Origin: Phocoena phocoena
Taxonomy: Eukaryota > Chordata > Mammalia > Artiodactyla > Phocoenidae
Assembly (NCBI RefSeq): GCF_963924675.1
Contig: NC_089220.1
Span: 111,678,697 to 111,742,696 of the forward strand
Direction: 5' to 3'
DNA: 64,000 bases
This document shows positions 11,326 through 22,975 of the stretch, piece after piece (the stretch's first letter is position 1; each line of letters opens with the position of its first letter). A model generated the notes under the pieces. That model saw only the letters and a program-made list of their open reading frames with translations, was not told the DNA's origin and did no database searches. Made by a program: the position numbers and the translations under genes.

Positions 11326-12289
11326 CATACAATTTTAAAGGTCTTAATTATTACATTAATGAAAAAGAGTTAAGGGGAGGAGAACTAAATAACAGGAGAT
11401 TCTGGTCCTAAAAAGTAAATGATTGATCTTAGATTCTGCGTATTCAGGACGTATCAGTAGATGATAAGGGATGTGTGTAGCTTTTTTCACATTAGATGCT
11501 TAGTGAATAAAATAGGTTTATCATAGAACAGCTCTTTGGATACTTGATTCTAGCTAGTGTATCCTACCAGCTACTTTTCAGGTAAGTATTCCCCAGAATT
11601 TGTTTACTTCAAATTTTTGCTGTGGTTTTTTTATTGGCTAAAGATGTTTTTGAAGATAACAACTATGGAGTAAATTGTAAACTAAAGTGCTTTATGTGGC
11701 TTCGAGGGTATGATGGATACATTTATTTATTCCAGTTATCGACTGTTTTTTCATATGCACTTGTTGTCTTCCTTTATGGAACATTATTCTTTATAAGAAC
11801 CCTGAGGTTTCACACAGAAATGTAGGTGGAGTTTTGCTGTTATTACTAAACTGAGAACTCTAAAAAGCAAAACTTTGTATTTAGAGTTGAATGAAGTTAA
11901 GATGATGATAAGGAATTTGACTTTTAAAATACTATTTATTTATCATGTCTTAGGTTAATGTACATAATGAACCTGAATGTGTTAATAAACTATAGAGTAT
12001 TAAATAGTTTCTCTTTGTATCTTATTACTATTGGTGAAACAGCATTTGTGCTTCTTCAATTGATATCATTCAACTTTTGTTTTGAGGTAGTTGCTGTTAT
12101 CATATTAAATTTGGGGCAGTACCCTTTTCTAAATGAGAAGACCAGCCTTACAGTATGTCTTCTTTTACATGGGAGATAATGTGTATTGGCTTACACACAT
12201 AAGAAGGGAACTAACAAATGTTGACTTTGTTACTATGCACAAGCATACCAAGTAAATAACATTTATGTCTCCCAATTTTGTGGATGTGT
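11326..12289. other. No gene or repeat recognised
   Basis: AT-rich sequence with two open frames of 67 and 73 codons on the plus strand. They show no domain or codon bias and I treat them as chance. Confidence 0.45.
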
Positions 12290-12894
12290 TTTAGAATTGG
12301 TATTATTTTGTCCTGAAATTTATGGTAGAATTCACCAGTGAAGCCAGCTGGGCCTAGATTTCCTTTATGGGAAGATTTTAAACTATAATTTCAAATTCTT
12401 TAATAGATAAAGCATTATTTACTTATCTTTTTCTTCCTAAGTGAGCTTTGGTAGTTTGTCTTCAAGGAATTTGTCTATTTCATTTGAGTTATTAAATTTA
12501 TTGACATAAAGTTGTTTATGACAGTCCCTTCCTTTTATGTCTCTGATTTCTCTCTCTCATTTCTGATATTGATATTTTGTCCTGCCTGCCCACACCCCAC
12601 CCACTCCTCCCCAGCTGGAGGTTTATCAATTTTACTGATCTTAAGGAACCAGCATTTGGTTTCACTGACTTTTTTTTAAATTTAATTTAATTAATTTTTT
12701 TATACAGCAGGTTCTTATTAGTCATCCATTTTATACACATCAGTGTATACATGTCAATCCCAATCTCCCAATTCATCACACCACCACCCCCAAGCCCCTG
12801 CCACTTTCCCCCCTTGGTGTCCATGTTTTTTCTCTGCTTCTTTGTCTCAATTTCTGCCCTACAAACCGGTTCATCTCTACCATTTTCTAGGTTC

Positions 12895-15800
12895 CACATA
12901 TATGCGTTAATATACGATATATGTTTTTCTCTTTCTGACTTACTTCACTCTGTATGACAGTCTCTAGATGCATCCACGTCTCTACAAATGACCCAATTTC
13001 GTTCCTTTTTATGGCTGAATAATATTCCACTGTATATATGTACCACATCTTCTTTATCCATTCATTTGTCGATGGGCATTTAGGTTGCTACCATGACCTG
13101 GCTATTGTAAATAGTGCTGCAGTGAACATTGTGGTGCATGTGTCTTTTTGAATTATGGTCTTCTCTGGGTATATGCCCAGTAGTGGGATTGCTGGGTCGT
13201 ATGGTAGTTCTATTTTTAGTTTTTTAAGGAACCTCCATACTGTTCTCCATAGTGGCTGTATCAGTTTACATTCCCACCAACAGTGCAAGAGGGTTCCCTT
13301 TTCTCCACACCCTCTCCAGCATTTGTTGTTTGTAGATTTCCTGGTGATGCCCATTCTAACTGTTGTGAGGTGATACCTCATTGTAGTTTTTTTATTGTTT
13401 TTTTTTTTTCCGGTATGCGGGCCTCTCACTGTTGTGGCCTCTCCCATTGCAGAGCACAGGCTCCGGACGCGTAGGCTCAGAGGCCATGGCTCATGGGCCT
13501 AGCCACTCCGTGGCATGTGGGATCTTCCCGGACCGGGGCATGAACCCGTGTCCCCTGCATCGGCAGGCGGACTCTCAACCTCTGTGCCACCAGGGAAGCC
13601 CCTCATTGTAGTTTTGATTTGCATTTCTCTCATAATCAGTGATGTTCAGCAGCTTTTCATGTGCCTCTTGGCCATCTGTATGTCTTCTATGGAGAAATGT
13701 CTATTTAGGTCTTCTGCCCAATTTTGGATTGGGTTGTTTGTTTTTTTAATATGAGCTGCATGAGCTGTTTATATATTTTGGAGATTAATCCTTTGTCCAT
13801 TGATTCGTGTGCAAATATTTTCTCCAATTCTGAGGGTTGTCTTTTCGCCTTGTTTATGGTTTCCTTTGCTGTGCAAAAGCTTTTAAGTTTCATTAGGTCC
13901 CATTTGTTTATTTTGGGGTTTATTTCCATTACTCTAGGAGGTGGATCAAAAAAGATCTTGCTGTGATTTATGTCAAAGAGTGTTCTTCCTATGTTTTCCT
14001 TTAAGAGTTTTATAGTGTCTGGCCTTACATTTAGGTCTCTAATACATTTTGAGTTTATTTTTGTATATGGTATTAGGGAGTGTTCTAATTTCATTCTTTT
14101 ACAGGTAGCTGTCCAGTTTTCCCAGCACCACTTATTGAAGAAGCTGTCTTTGCTCCATTATATATTCTTGCCTCCTTTGTCATAGGTTGGTTGACCATAG
14201 GTGCGTGGGTTTATCTCTGGGCTTTCTATCTTGTTCCATTGATCTATATTTCTGTTTTTGTGCCAGTACCATATTGTCTTGATGACTGTAGCTTTGTAGT
14301 ATAGCCTGAAGTCAGGGAGTCTGATTCCTCCAGCTCTGTTTTTTTCCCTCAAGACTGCTTTGGCTATTTGGGGTCTTTTATGTCTCCATACAAATTTTAA
14401 GATTTTTTGTTCTAGTTCTGTAAAAAATGCCACTGGTAATTTGCTAGGGATTGCACTGAATCTGTAGATTGCTTTGGAGAGTATAGTCATTTTCACAATA
14501 TTGATTCTTCCAATCCAAGAACATGGTATATCTCTCCATCTGTTGGTATCATCTTTAATTTCTTTCACCAGTGTCTTATAGTTTTCTGCATACAGGTCTT
14601 TTGTCTCCCTCAGTAGGTTTATTCCTAGGTATTTTATTCTTTTTGTTGCAATGGTAAATGGGAGTGTTTCCTTAATTTCTCTTTCAGATTTTTCATCATT
14701 AGTGTATAGGAATGCAAGAGATTTCTATACATTTATTTTGTATCCTACAACTTTACCAAATTCATTGATTAGCTCTAGTAGTTTTCTGGTGGCATATTTA
14801 GGATTCTCTGTTTATAGTATCATGTCATCTGCAAACAGTGACAGTTTTACTTCTTCTTTTCCAATTTGTATTCCTTTTATTTCTTTTTCTTCTCTGATTG
14901 CCATGGCTAGCACTTCCAAAACTGTGTTGAATAATGGTGGTGAGAGTGGACATCCTTGTCTTGTTCCTGATCTTAGAGGAAATGCTTTCAGTTTTTCACC
15001 ATTGAGAATGAAGTTTGCTGTGGTTTTGTCATATGTAGCCTTTATTATGTTGAAGTAGGTTCCCTGTATGCCCACTTTCTGGAGAGTTTTTATCATAAAT
15101 GGGTGTTGAATTTTGTCAAAAGCTTTTTCTGCATCTGTTGAGACGATCATATGGTTTTTATTCTTCAATTTGTTAATATGGTGTATCACATTGATTGATT
15201 TGCATATATTGAAGAATTATTGCATCTCTGGGATAAATGCCACTTGATCATGGTGTATGATCCTTTTAATATGTTCTTGGATTCTGTTTGCTAGTATTTT
15301 GTTGAGGATTTTTGCCTCTATATTCATCAGTGATATTGGCTTGTAATTTTCTTTTTTTGTAGTATCTTTGTCTGGTTTTTGTATCAGGGTGATGGGGACC
15401 TCATAGAATGAGTTTGGGAGTGTTCCTTCCTCTGCAGTTTTTTGGAAGGGTTTGAGAAGGATGGGTGTTAGCTTTTCTCTAAATGTTTGGTAGAATTCAC
15501 CTGTGAAGCCAGATGGTCCTGGACTTTTGTTTGTTGGAAGGTTTTTAATCAGTTTCAATTTCATTACTTGTGATTGGTCTGTTCATATTTTCTATTTCTT
15601 CCTGGTTCAGTCTTGGAAGGTTATACCTTTCTAAGAATTTGTCCATTTCTTGCAGGTCGTCCATTTTATTGGCATAGAGTTACTTGTAGTAGTCTCTTAG
15701 GATGCTTTGTATTTCTGTGGTGTCTGTTGTAACTTCTCCTTTTTCATTTCTAATTTTATTGATTTGAGTCCTTGCCCTCTTTTTCTTGATGAGTCTGGCT

Positions 15801-16880
15801 AAAGGTTTATCTATTTTGTTTTTCTCAAAGAACCAGCTTTTAGTTTTATTGATCTTTGCTATTGTTTTCTTTGTTTCTATTTCATTTATTTCTGCTCTGA
15901 TCTTTATGATTTCTTTCCTTCTGCTAACTTTGGGTTTTGTTTGTTCTTTCTCTAGTTCCTTTAGGTAGAAGGTTAGATTGTTTATTTGAGATTTTTCTTG
16001 TTTCTTGAGGTAGGCTTGTGTAGCTATAAACTTCCCTGTTAGAACTGCTTTTGCTGCATCCCATAGGTTTTGGATCATTGTGTTTTCATTGTCTCTAGGT
16101 ATTTTTTTATTTCCTCAGTGATCTCTTGGTTATTTAGTAACGTATTGTTTAGCCTCCATGTGTTTGTGTTTTTTACGTTTTTTTTTCCCTGTAATTGATA
16201 TCTAATCTCATAGTGTTGTGGTCAGAAAAGATGCTTGATATGATTTCAGTTTTCTTTAATTTACTGAGGCTTGATTTGTGACCCAAGATGTAATCTATCC
16301 TGGAGAATGTTCTGTGTGCACTTGAGAATAAAGTGTAATCTGCTGTTTGGGATGGAATGTCCTATAAATATCAATTAAATCTATCTGGTCTATTGTGTCA
16401 TTTAAAGCTTGTGTTTCCTTATTAATTTTCTGTGTGGATTATCTGTCCATTGGTGTAAGTGAGGTGTTAAAGTCCCCCACTATTATTGTGTTACTGTCGA
16501 TTTTCTCTTTTATAGCTGTTAGCAGTTGCATATGTATTGAGGTGCTCCTATGTTGGGTGCATATATATTTATAATTGTTATATCTTCTTCTTGGATTGAT
16601 CCCTTGATCATTATGTAGTGTCCTTCCTTGTCTCTTGTAACATTCTTTATTTTAAAGTCTCTTTTATCTGATATGAGTATTGCTACTCCAGCTTTCTTTT
16701 GATTTCCATTTGCATGGAATATCTTTTTCCATCCCCTTTCAGTCTGTGTGTGTCCCTAGCTTTGAAGTGGGTCTCTTATAGACAGCATATATATGGGTCT
16801 TGTTTTTGTATCCATTCAGCAAGCCTGTGTCTTTTGGTTGGAGCATTTAATCTATTCAAGTTTAAGGTAATTATTGATAT
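12895..16880 (-). pseudogene. L1 ORF2 relic (endonuclease-RT)
   Basis: In life this protein nicks DNA and reverse-transcribes L1 RNA at the nick. Surviving open pieces (minus strand) are: 15680-16078, linker after the endonuclease; 15217-15564, RT start with '[15 protein letters not shown]'; 14812-15189, RT core with '[13 protein letters not shown]' and the catalytic 'FADDM'; 14158-14568, with '[14 protein letters not shown]'; 13705-14094; and 13088-13390, the Cys-rich end '[20 protein letters not shown]'. Pieces are separated by stops or frameshifts, and a SINE splits the C-terminal part at 13391-13600. The endonuclease region (16100-16880) has no long open frame. It is not functional. Confidence 0.93.
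13391..13600 (-). mobile_element. CHR-type SINE inside L1 ORF2
   Basis: Poly-T, then 'ccggtatgcgggcctctcac', ending '...ccaccagggaagcc'. A perfect 15-bp TSD, 'cctcattgtagtttt', lies at 13376-13390 and 13601-13615. The L1 ORF2 sequence is continuous across the TSD, so the SINE landed after the L1 did. Confidence 0.97.
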
Positions 16881-16898
16881 ATACATTCCTATTACCAT

Positions 16899-17862
16899 CT
16901 ATTTAATTGTTTGGGGGTTTGTTTTTGTAGGTCCTTTTCTTCTCTTGTGTTTCCCACTTAGTATTTGTTCCTTTAGCATTTGTTGTAGAGCTGGTTTGGT
17001 GGTGCTGAATTCTCTTAGCTTTTGCTTGTCTGTAAAGCTTTTGATTTCTCCATCGAATCTGAATGAGATCCTTGCTGGGTAGAGTAATCTTGGTTGTAGG
17101 TTCTTCCCTTTCATCACTTTAAATATATCATGCCACTCCCTTCTGGTTTGTAGAGTTTCTGCTGAGAAATCAGCTATTAACCTTATGGGAGTTCTCTTGT
17201 ATATTATTTGTCATTTTTCCCTTGCTGCTTTCAATAATTTTTCTTTGTCTTTAATTTTTTCCAATTTGATTACTATGTGTCTGGTGTGTTTCTCCTTGGG
17301 TTTATCCTGTATGGCACTCTCTGTGCTTCCTGGACTTGGGTGGCTATTTCCTTTCCCATGTTAGGGAAGTTTTTGACTATAATCTCTTCAAATATTTTCT
17401 TGGGTCCTTTCTCTCTCTCTTCTCCTTCTAGGACCCCTATAATGCAAATGTTATTGCGTTTAATGTTGTCCCAGAGGTCTCTTAGGACGTCTTCATTTCT
17501 TTTCATTCTTTTTTCTTTATTCTGTTCCACAGCAGTGAATTTCACCATTCTGTCTTCCAGGTCACTGATCCGTTCTTCTGCCTCAGTTATTCTGCTCTTG
17601 ATCCTTCTAGTGTAGTTTTCATTTCAGTTATTGTATTGTTCATCTCTGTTTGTTTGTTCTTTAATCAATCTAGATCTTTCTTAAGCATTTCTTGCATCTT
17701 CTCGTTCTTTGCCTCCATTCTTTTTCCGAGGTCCTGTATCATCTTCACTATCATTATTCTGAATTCTTTTTCTGGAAGATTGCCTATCTCTACTTCATTT
17801 AGTTGTTTTTCTGGGGTTTTATCTTTTTCCTTCATCTGGTACATAGCCCTCTGCCTTTTCAT
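16899..17862 (-). pseudogene. L1 ORF1 relic (RNA-binding protein)
   Basis: ORF1p coats L1 RNA as a coiled-coil trimer. Three open pieces remain on the minus strand. At 17665-17862 is a charged helical N-terminal part rich in Glu, Lys and Met. At 17273-17548 is the RNA-recognition part with 'RDLWDNIKRNNICIIGVLEG'. At 16899-17117 is the C-terminal domain with 'KGKNLQPRLLYPARISFRF'. Frameshifts separate the pieces. It lies directly upstream of ORF2 in the usual L1 order. Confidence 0.9.
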
Positions 17863-17995
17863 CTTGTCTGTCTTTCTGTGAATGTGGTTTTTGTTCCACA
17901 GGCTGCAGGATTGTAGTTCTTCTTGCTTCTGCTGTGTGCCCTCTGGTGGATGAGGCTATCTAAGAGGCTTGTGGAAGTTTCCTGATGGGAGGGAC

Positions 17996-18824
17996 TGGTG
18001 GTCTCATTGACTTCTTAAAACTTTTTATAAATAGACTTTATTTTTTTAGAGCTTTTTTAGTTTTAAGTTCACAGCAAAGTTGAATGTATAGAGTTCCCAT
18101 ATACATACCTCCTGCTCCCACACATGCACAGCTTCCCCCACTACCAGCACTCCTCACCAGAGTGCTCTATCTGTTACAATCAATGAAACTACATAATGTG
18201 ACACATCATGATAAAACTACAGTGGCATATCATTATCACTCATAGTCCATAGTTTACAGTAGGGTTCACTCTTGGTGTTGTACATTCTGTGGGTTTAGAC
18301 AGATGTTTAATGACATGTACTTACCATCGTACAGAGTAGCTTCACTGCCTTAAAAATCCTGTGCTCTGCCTATTCATCTCTCCCTCCCCCCTAAGCCCTG
18401 ACAACCACTGATCTTTACTGTCTTCATAGTTTTGCCTTTTCCACAATGTCGTAGAGCTGGAATCACGATATGTAGCCTTTGCACTTTGGCTTCCTTTACT
18501 TAGTAATAGGCATTTAAGGTTCCTCCATGTCTTTTCATAGCTTGATAGCTCATTTCTTTTTAGTGATGGATAATATTCCATTGTATGGGTGTACCACAGC
18601 TTATCCATTCACCTACTGAAGGACATCTTGGTTGCTTTCAAGTTTTGACAATTAATGGATAAGGCTGTTATAAACATCTATGTGCAGGTTTTTGTGTAGA
18701 CAAATTTTCAACTCATTTGGGTCGATACCAGGTAGCGTGATTGCTGGATTACGTGGTAAGAATATGTTTAATTTTATAAAGAAACTGCCAAACTGTCTTC
18801 TCGAATGTCTTTACCATTTTGCAT
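17996..18824 (-). mobile_element. L1MA-like 3' end, 5'-truncated
   Basis: 'gttttaagttcacagcaaag', 'cagtagggttcactcttggt', 'tctccctcccccctaagccc', 'ggcatttaaggttcctccat' and 'ctactgaaggacatcttggt' appear in the order of an L1MA-type 3' UTR and ORF2 end, reversed. It stops abruptly at 18824, where sequence equivalent to 12630-12671 begins again. This fits a 5'-truncated insertion into the older L1. Confidence 0.82.
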
Positions 18825-18912
18825 TTTACTGATCTCGAAGGACTAGCTTTGGGTCCTAATGACTTTTTTCTATTTTCTAGTTTGTTGTCCTTATGTATGT
18901 ATTTTTCCTCCT

Positions 18913-18924
18913 CCCCCCCCCCCC
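18913..18924. repeat. Poly-C run
   Basis: An uninterrupted run of 12 C in a pyrimidine-rich stretch inside the old L1. It is likely to vary in length and to be a weak spot for sequencing accuracy. Confidence 0.9.
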
Positions 18925-19630
18925 GACTCTTTTCTTTTTTCCTCTCTTTTTTTCTTCTGCTTACTTTTCTTACAGAAAAGGAGGGAACACTTTACTTACT
19001 TCTTAGGTTTAATTTGTTTTCCTCTTTCTAATTTCTGAAAGTAGAAGTTAGGTCATTGATTTCAGACTTTTTCTTCTTATCTAAGATTTAGAAGTGTATT
19101 ATTTAGTTTCCAGATGTTTGGGGATTTTTTAGATGTTGTTCTTATTTTAATTTCTAATTTAATTCCATTGTGGTCAGAGAATATACTTTGTAGGACTTGA
19201 AATCTTTAAAATGTATTGAGAATGCTTTTATGGCTCAGAATATAGTCTATCTTGAGTAATAGTTCGTTGTATAGTTGAAAAGAATGTGTATTCTGCTGTT
19301 GTTGGGTGAAGTGTTCTATAAATGTCAGATAGATCAAGTTGGTTAGTAGTATTATTCAAGTCTGCTATATCCTTACTAATTTTCTGTTCTGTCAGTTATT
19401 GAGAGAGGAATGTTGAAATCTCTGACAATAATTGTGGATTTGTCTATTCTTCCTTGCAATTCTGTCAGTTTTTGCTTTATGTGTTTTGAAACTGTTATTA
19501 GTTTCAGATTCTTTTATCCACTTGATGAATTGATTCCTTTATCATGAAATGACCCTATTTATGCTTGGTAATGGTCTTTGCTGTGAAATATGCTTTATCA
19601 GATATTAATATAATTACCCTGCTCTCTTTT

Positions 19631-19822
19631 ATTTTAAAAACAAATTTTTTTTGATGTGAACTATTTTTAAAGTCTTTATTGAATTTGTTACAATATTGCT
19701 TCTGTTTTGGTTTTTTGGCTGCGAGGCATGTGAGATCTTTGCTCCCTGACCAGGGATCGAACCCACACCCCCTGTATTGGAAGGCGAAGTCTTAACCACT
19801 CAACCGCCTGGGAAGTCCCACT
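19631..19822 (-). mobile_element. Older CHR-type SINE inside L1
   Basis: The plus strand reads 'tgaccagggatcgaacccac', then '...aagtcttaaccactcaacc' and '...cctgggaagtccca', the reverse of a gggacttccc-type SINE. The distal end carries the 'attgttacaaattc' type tail rather than a pure poly-A. A 12-bp TSD, 'ctgctctctttt', lies at 19619-19630 and 19823-19834. The head differs from the other copies (gggacttcc rather than gggcttcc), consistent with an older CHR subgroup. Confidence 0.93.
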
Positions 19823-20617
19823 CTGCTCTCTTTTGATTAGTATTAGCCTAAAGGATTAGTTACAATCCTTTAATTTTAACCTTTTTATATTTAAGGTGGG
19901 TTTCTTGTAGACAGCATTTTATCCAATCCGACAATCTCTCCCTTTCAAACAGGAGTTAAGACCACTTACATTTAATGTGATTACTGATGTGATTGGGCTT
20001 ATGTCTGCTATATTGCTATTTGTTTTCTATTTGTCCCATCTGTTCTTTGCATTTTTTTCTCTTTTCCTGCCTTCTTTTGGATTGAGTACATTTTGGTATT
20101 CCATTTTACCTCCATTATTGCCTTATTGACTATTCCTTTTTTTCTTTTCTTTCTTTTTTTAGTGATTGCTGTAGGGTTATAATATGCATCTTTAATTCAT
20201 CGTAGTGTTCCCACAAATAATATTATACCACTTCATGTGTAATGTGTGAGTTTAAGCACAGTATATTTTCATTTCCCTTTTCCCATCCTTTGTCCAAATG
20301 TTGTCATACATTTTACTTCTGTATGTTACAAACTCATCATAGATTATTATTATTTTTACTTTAAATAGTTTTCTATTAAAAGCCTTTAAAAATAAGAAAA
20401 TGTACATTATTCCACAAATTTTCTCATTTAAGTGTTCTTCATTCTTTTGTATAGATTCACATTTTTGTCTAGTATCATTTTTCTTCTGCAAAAATTCTTC
20501 CACAACATTTTTTATTGTGTAGGTCTGCTGGTGACACATTCTCTCAGCTTTTATTTGTCTGAAAAAGTATTTCATCAACATTTCAGAAAGATGTTTTTGC
20601 TAGGTACTGAATTTTAG

Positions 20618-21135
20618 CATGTCAAGAGTCTCCAGGACTGCATTCAGATTTGGTCGTTCACTAGGAGGACTCTCAGGACTGAGCATATAGTTGTACTCAA
20701 GATTTATTACAGCGAAAGGATGCAAAGCCAAATTAGCAAAGGAAAAAAAGTGCATGGTTAAAGTCTGGAGGAAACAAAGCTTCCAGGAGAGTTCTCCCAA
20801 TAGAGTCACAAGGAACATGTTTAATTCCTCCAGCAATGAATTGTGACAGCACTTGTGAAATGTTGTCTAACAGGGAAACTCATTAGAGACTCAGTGCCCA
20901 AGGTTTTTATTGAGGACTAGTCACACAGGCATCCTCTCCCTTGCAAGTACCAAAATTCCACACTCCAGAAGCAAAACTGGTATTTAGCATAAATCATATT
21001 GTTATTGTTTGCACAAATACTTTAGGCACAGAAAACGACCCTTATTATTTAGAAAATGTTAGGAATCTTCCCGAAATCCCAGTTCACGGCCACCAGCCAG
21101 GGGCTAACCTTGCAGGCAGTCTTGAGACTGCTATG
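20618..21135 (-). mobile_element. Endogenous retrovirus LTR (family uncertain)
   Basis: Non-L1 sequence interrupts the old L1. Read on the minus strand, it has an AATAAA-type signal ('caataaaaaccttgggcac') and, further on, 'tgtaataaatcttgagtaca', typical of LTR U3/R/U5 layouts. It also carries 'atgctcagtcctgagagtcc'. No internal retroviral genes adjoin, so it is a solo LTR. I cannot name the subfamily. Boundaries are estimated from where L1 similarity stops and resumes. Confidence 0.65.
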
Positions 21136-22240
21136 TTGACTCTTTTCTGCATCCTAGTTTGCCTTTCTGTTGTTTGTTTGTTTGCACTTTAAAGATTTTA
21201 TTTTGTTGTCTTCTGGCTTGCAGACCTTCTGGGGGAAATCTGTGATGATTCTTATCTTTATTCCGTATGTGAAGTACCTTTTTTCCTCTGACTGCTTTTA
21301 AGATTTCTCTTTACCACTGTTTTCAGTAATTTGTTTATGATGTGCCTTACCTGCATGTATGAATGTGTGTTTGTGTTTATCCTGCTTTGGATTCCTTGAA
21401 CTTCTTGGAAATGTGAGTTTGTGGTTTTCACAAATTGAAAATTTCTCAGCCATTATTTTTTCCAGCACTGCCCCACCTCTTTTGTTTTCATGCTTCAGTT
21501 AAACATGTTAGATTGCTTACTGTCACACAGGTTACTGAGACTGTTCATTTGGGGGAAGGGGACATCTTTTTTTACCCTTTATTTACTCTGTTGAATAGTT
21601 TTTTTTCCTGAGTCTTCGGGTTTGCTAATCTTTTGCAGTAGCTAATCTGCTATAAATCCTATTCAGTGATATTTTTATTTCAGGTAGTGTATTTTTCATC
21701 TCTAGAAGTTCCATTTAATTCATTTTTTAATATGGTTCCTTGTCTCATTATGTTCAAGTTTTCTGTTATGTCACTGAGCAAACATTTATTATAGCTGTTT
21801 TAACATCTTCATCTTCTAATTTGATCATCTCTTTCATTTCTGGTTCTGTTAATGTTGACTGTTTTTCTAGTTCCTGGGTCACATTTCATTACTTATTCAT
21901 AGGTCTAATAATTCTTGATTGTATGCTCATGATTGTGAATTTTGTGGTGTTTGCTGGATTTTGTTGTATTATCTTTAAAGAATGTTGGATTTTTTTCTGG
22001 TAAGCTGCTTAGTTACTGGCAGGTAAATTTGATCCTTTTGTGGTTTATTTTTAAGAGTTTTAGGGCAAACCTATAGTAGTCTTTAGGGCTAATTTAACCT
22101 CACTTCTAAGGCATGGCCCTTCTGGGGTCACTGTAGGCTTCTGTATTCAGCAAGATTTTTCTGCTTTGGATAGTGGGAACTTTAACAGTTCCTGGCCTTT
22201 TGTGAGCTCTGACAATTGTTTATCTTATAGTCTCCTGGTA

Positions 22241-22575
22241 CAGTGGTCCCTTGGTACTTGTGTGGGATTGGTTTCTTGACCCCCACCAATGCCAATACCA
22301 CGGATGCTCAAGTTCCTTGTGTAAAATAGCATAGAGTTTGCATATAACCTATGCATATCTTCCCATATACTTTAAATCATCTCGAGATTACTTATAATAC
22401 CTAATACAATATAAATAGTAGTAAATACAATAGAAATGCTATGTAAATAGTTACCAGTGCAGGAAATTCAAGTTTTGCTTTTTGGAACTTTCTAGAATTT
22501 TTTCCCCCACGTATTTTTGATCTGCAGTTCATTGAATTCATGGATGCAGGACCCACAGATACAGAGGGCCAACGG
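22241..22575. mobile_element. MER2-like (TcMar-Tigger) DNA transposon
   Basis: A 335-bp element begins 'cagtggtcccttggtacttg' and ends '...agagggccaacgg'. The ends are imperfect inverted repeats and are flanked by TA on both sides (22239-22240 and 22576-22577), the Tigger/mariner target duplication. Internal 'gatgctcaagttccttgtgt' and 'gcatataacctatgcatatc' match MER2. It is non-autonomous, with no transposase. It sits in the 5' region of the old L1. Confidence 0.9.
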
Positions 22576-22975
22576 TAATTTTCTTTCCCTAGAGGTTGAT
22601 TTTGATTTTGCCCTGCTTCTTGGGGTTTCATTCTCCATGTGCGAGAGTTGTTTTGAATCTCTTTCTTTGTGTAGATCTCTCCTCTCAGCTATTCTGCCCT
22701 CCCCAGTTCTACTCACCCAAACTCTGATATGTGTCTTTTCAACTCAGAAAGGTTAGTGGGTCCTTCTCTGAACTGTTGTCTGGAAATTACCTCTAGGCAT
22801 AAAGCTGGAGGGCTGTCTCATTTATTGCACTTTTAGGGCAGTAATCTGGGATCACAGTATTGTGCTACCTTTGTTCAGCATCAGAAAATAGTTGTTTCCT
22901 ATATTTTTTCTAATTTTTAGTTGTTTACACAGAAGGGTAATTCCAGACCCTCTTTGTTCTTCGCATTCAAAGTGG

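Larger units (their letters stand above)
12673..17995 (-). mobile_element. Near-full-length younger L1
   Basis: This copy runs from a T-rich (poly-A) end at 12673 through the 3' UTR ('tatacagcaggttcttatta'), ORF2, ORF1 and a short 5' UTR stub near 17990. Without its SINE insert it is about 5.1 kb. The 3' UTR form is one I associate with cetacean L1. Both ORFs have stops and frameshifts but are far less decayed than in the surrounding old L1. It sits at the junction between the old L1 and the L1MA-like 3' end. Confidence 0.92.
12290..22975 (-). mobile_element. Old L1 hosting at least five later insertions
   Basis: Old L1 sequence, running 3' to 5' on the plus strand, can be followed as 12290-12672 (RT region), 18825-19618 (ORF2), 19835-20617 (EN region), 21136-22240 (ORF1 and upstream) and 22576-22975 (5' UTR-like, with 'atcacagtattgtgctacc'). 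Once the inserts are removed the pieces are collinear with L1. The inserts are an L1MA-like 3' end, a younger L1 with a SINE, a second SINE, an LTR and a MER2 transposon. All frames are broken. Confidence 0.78.
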
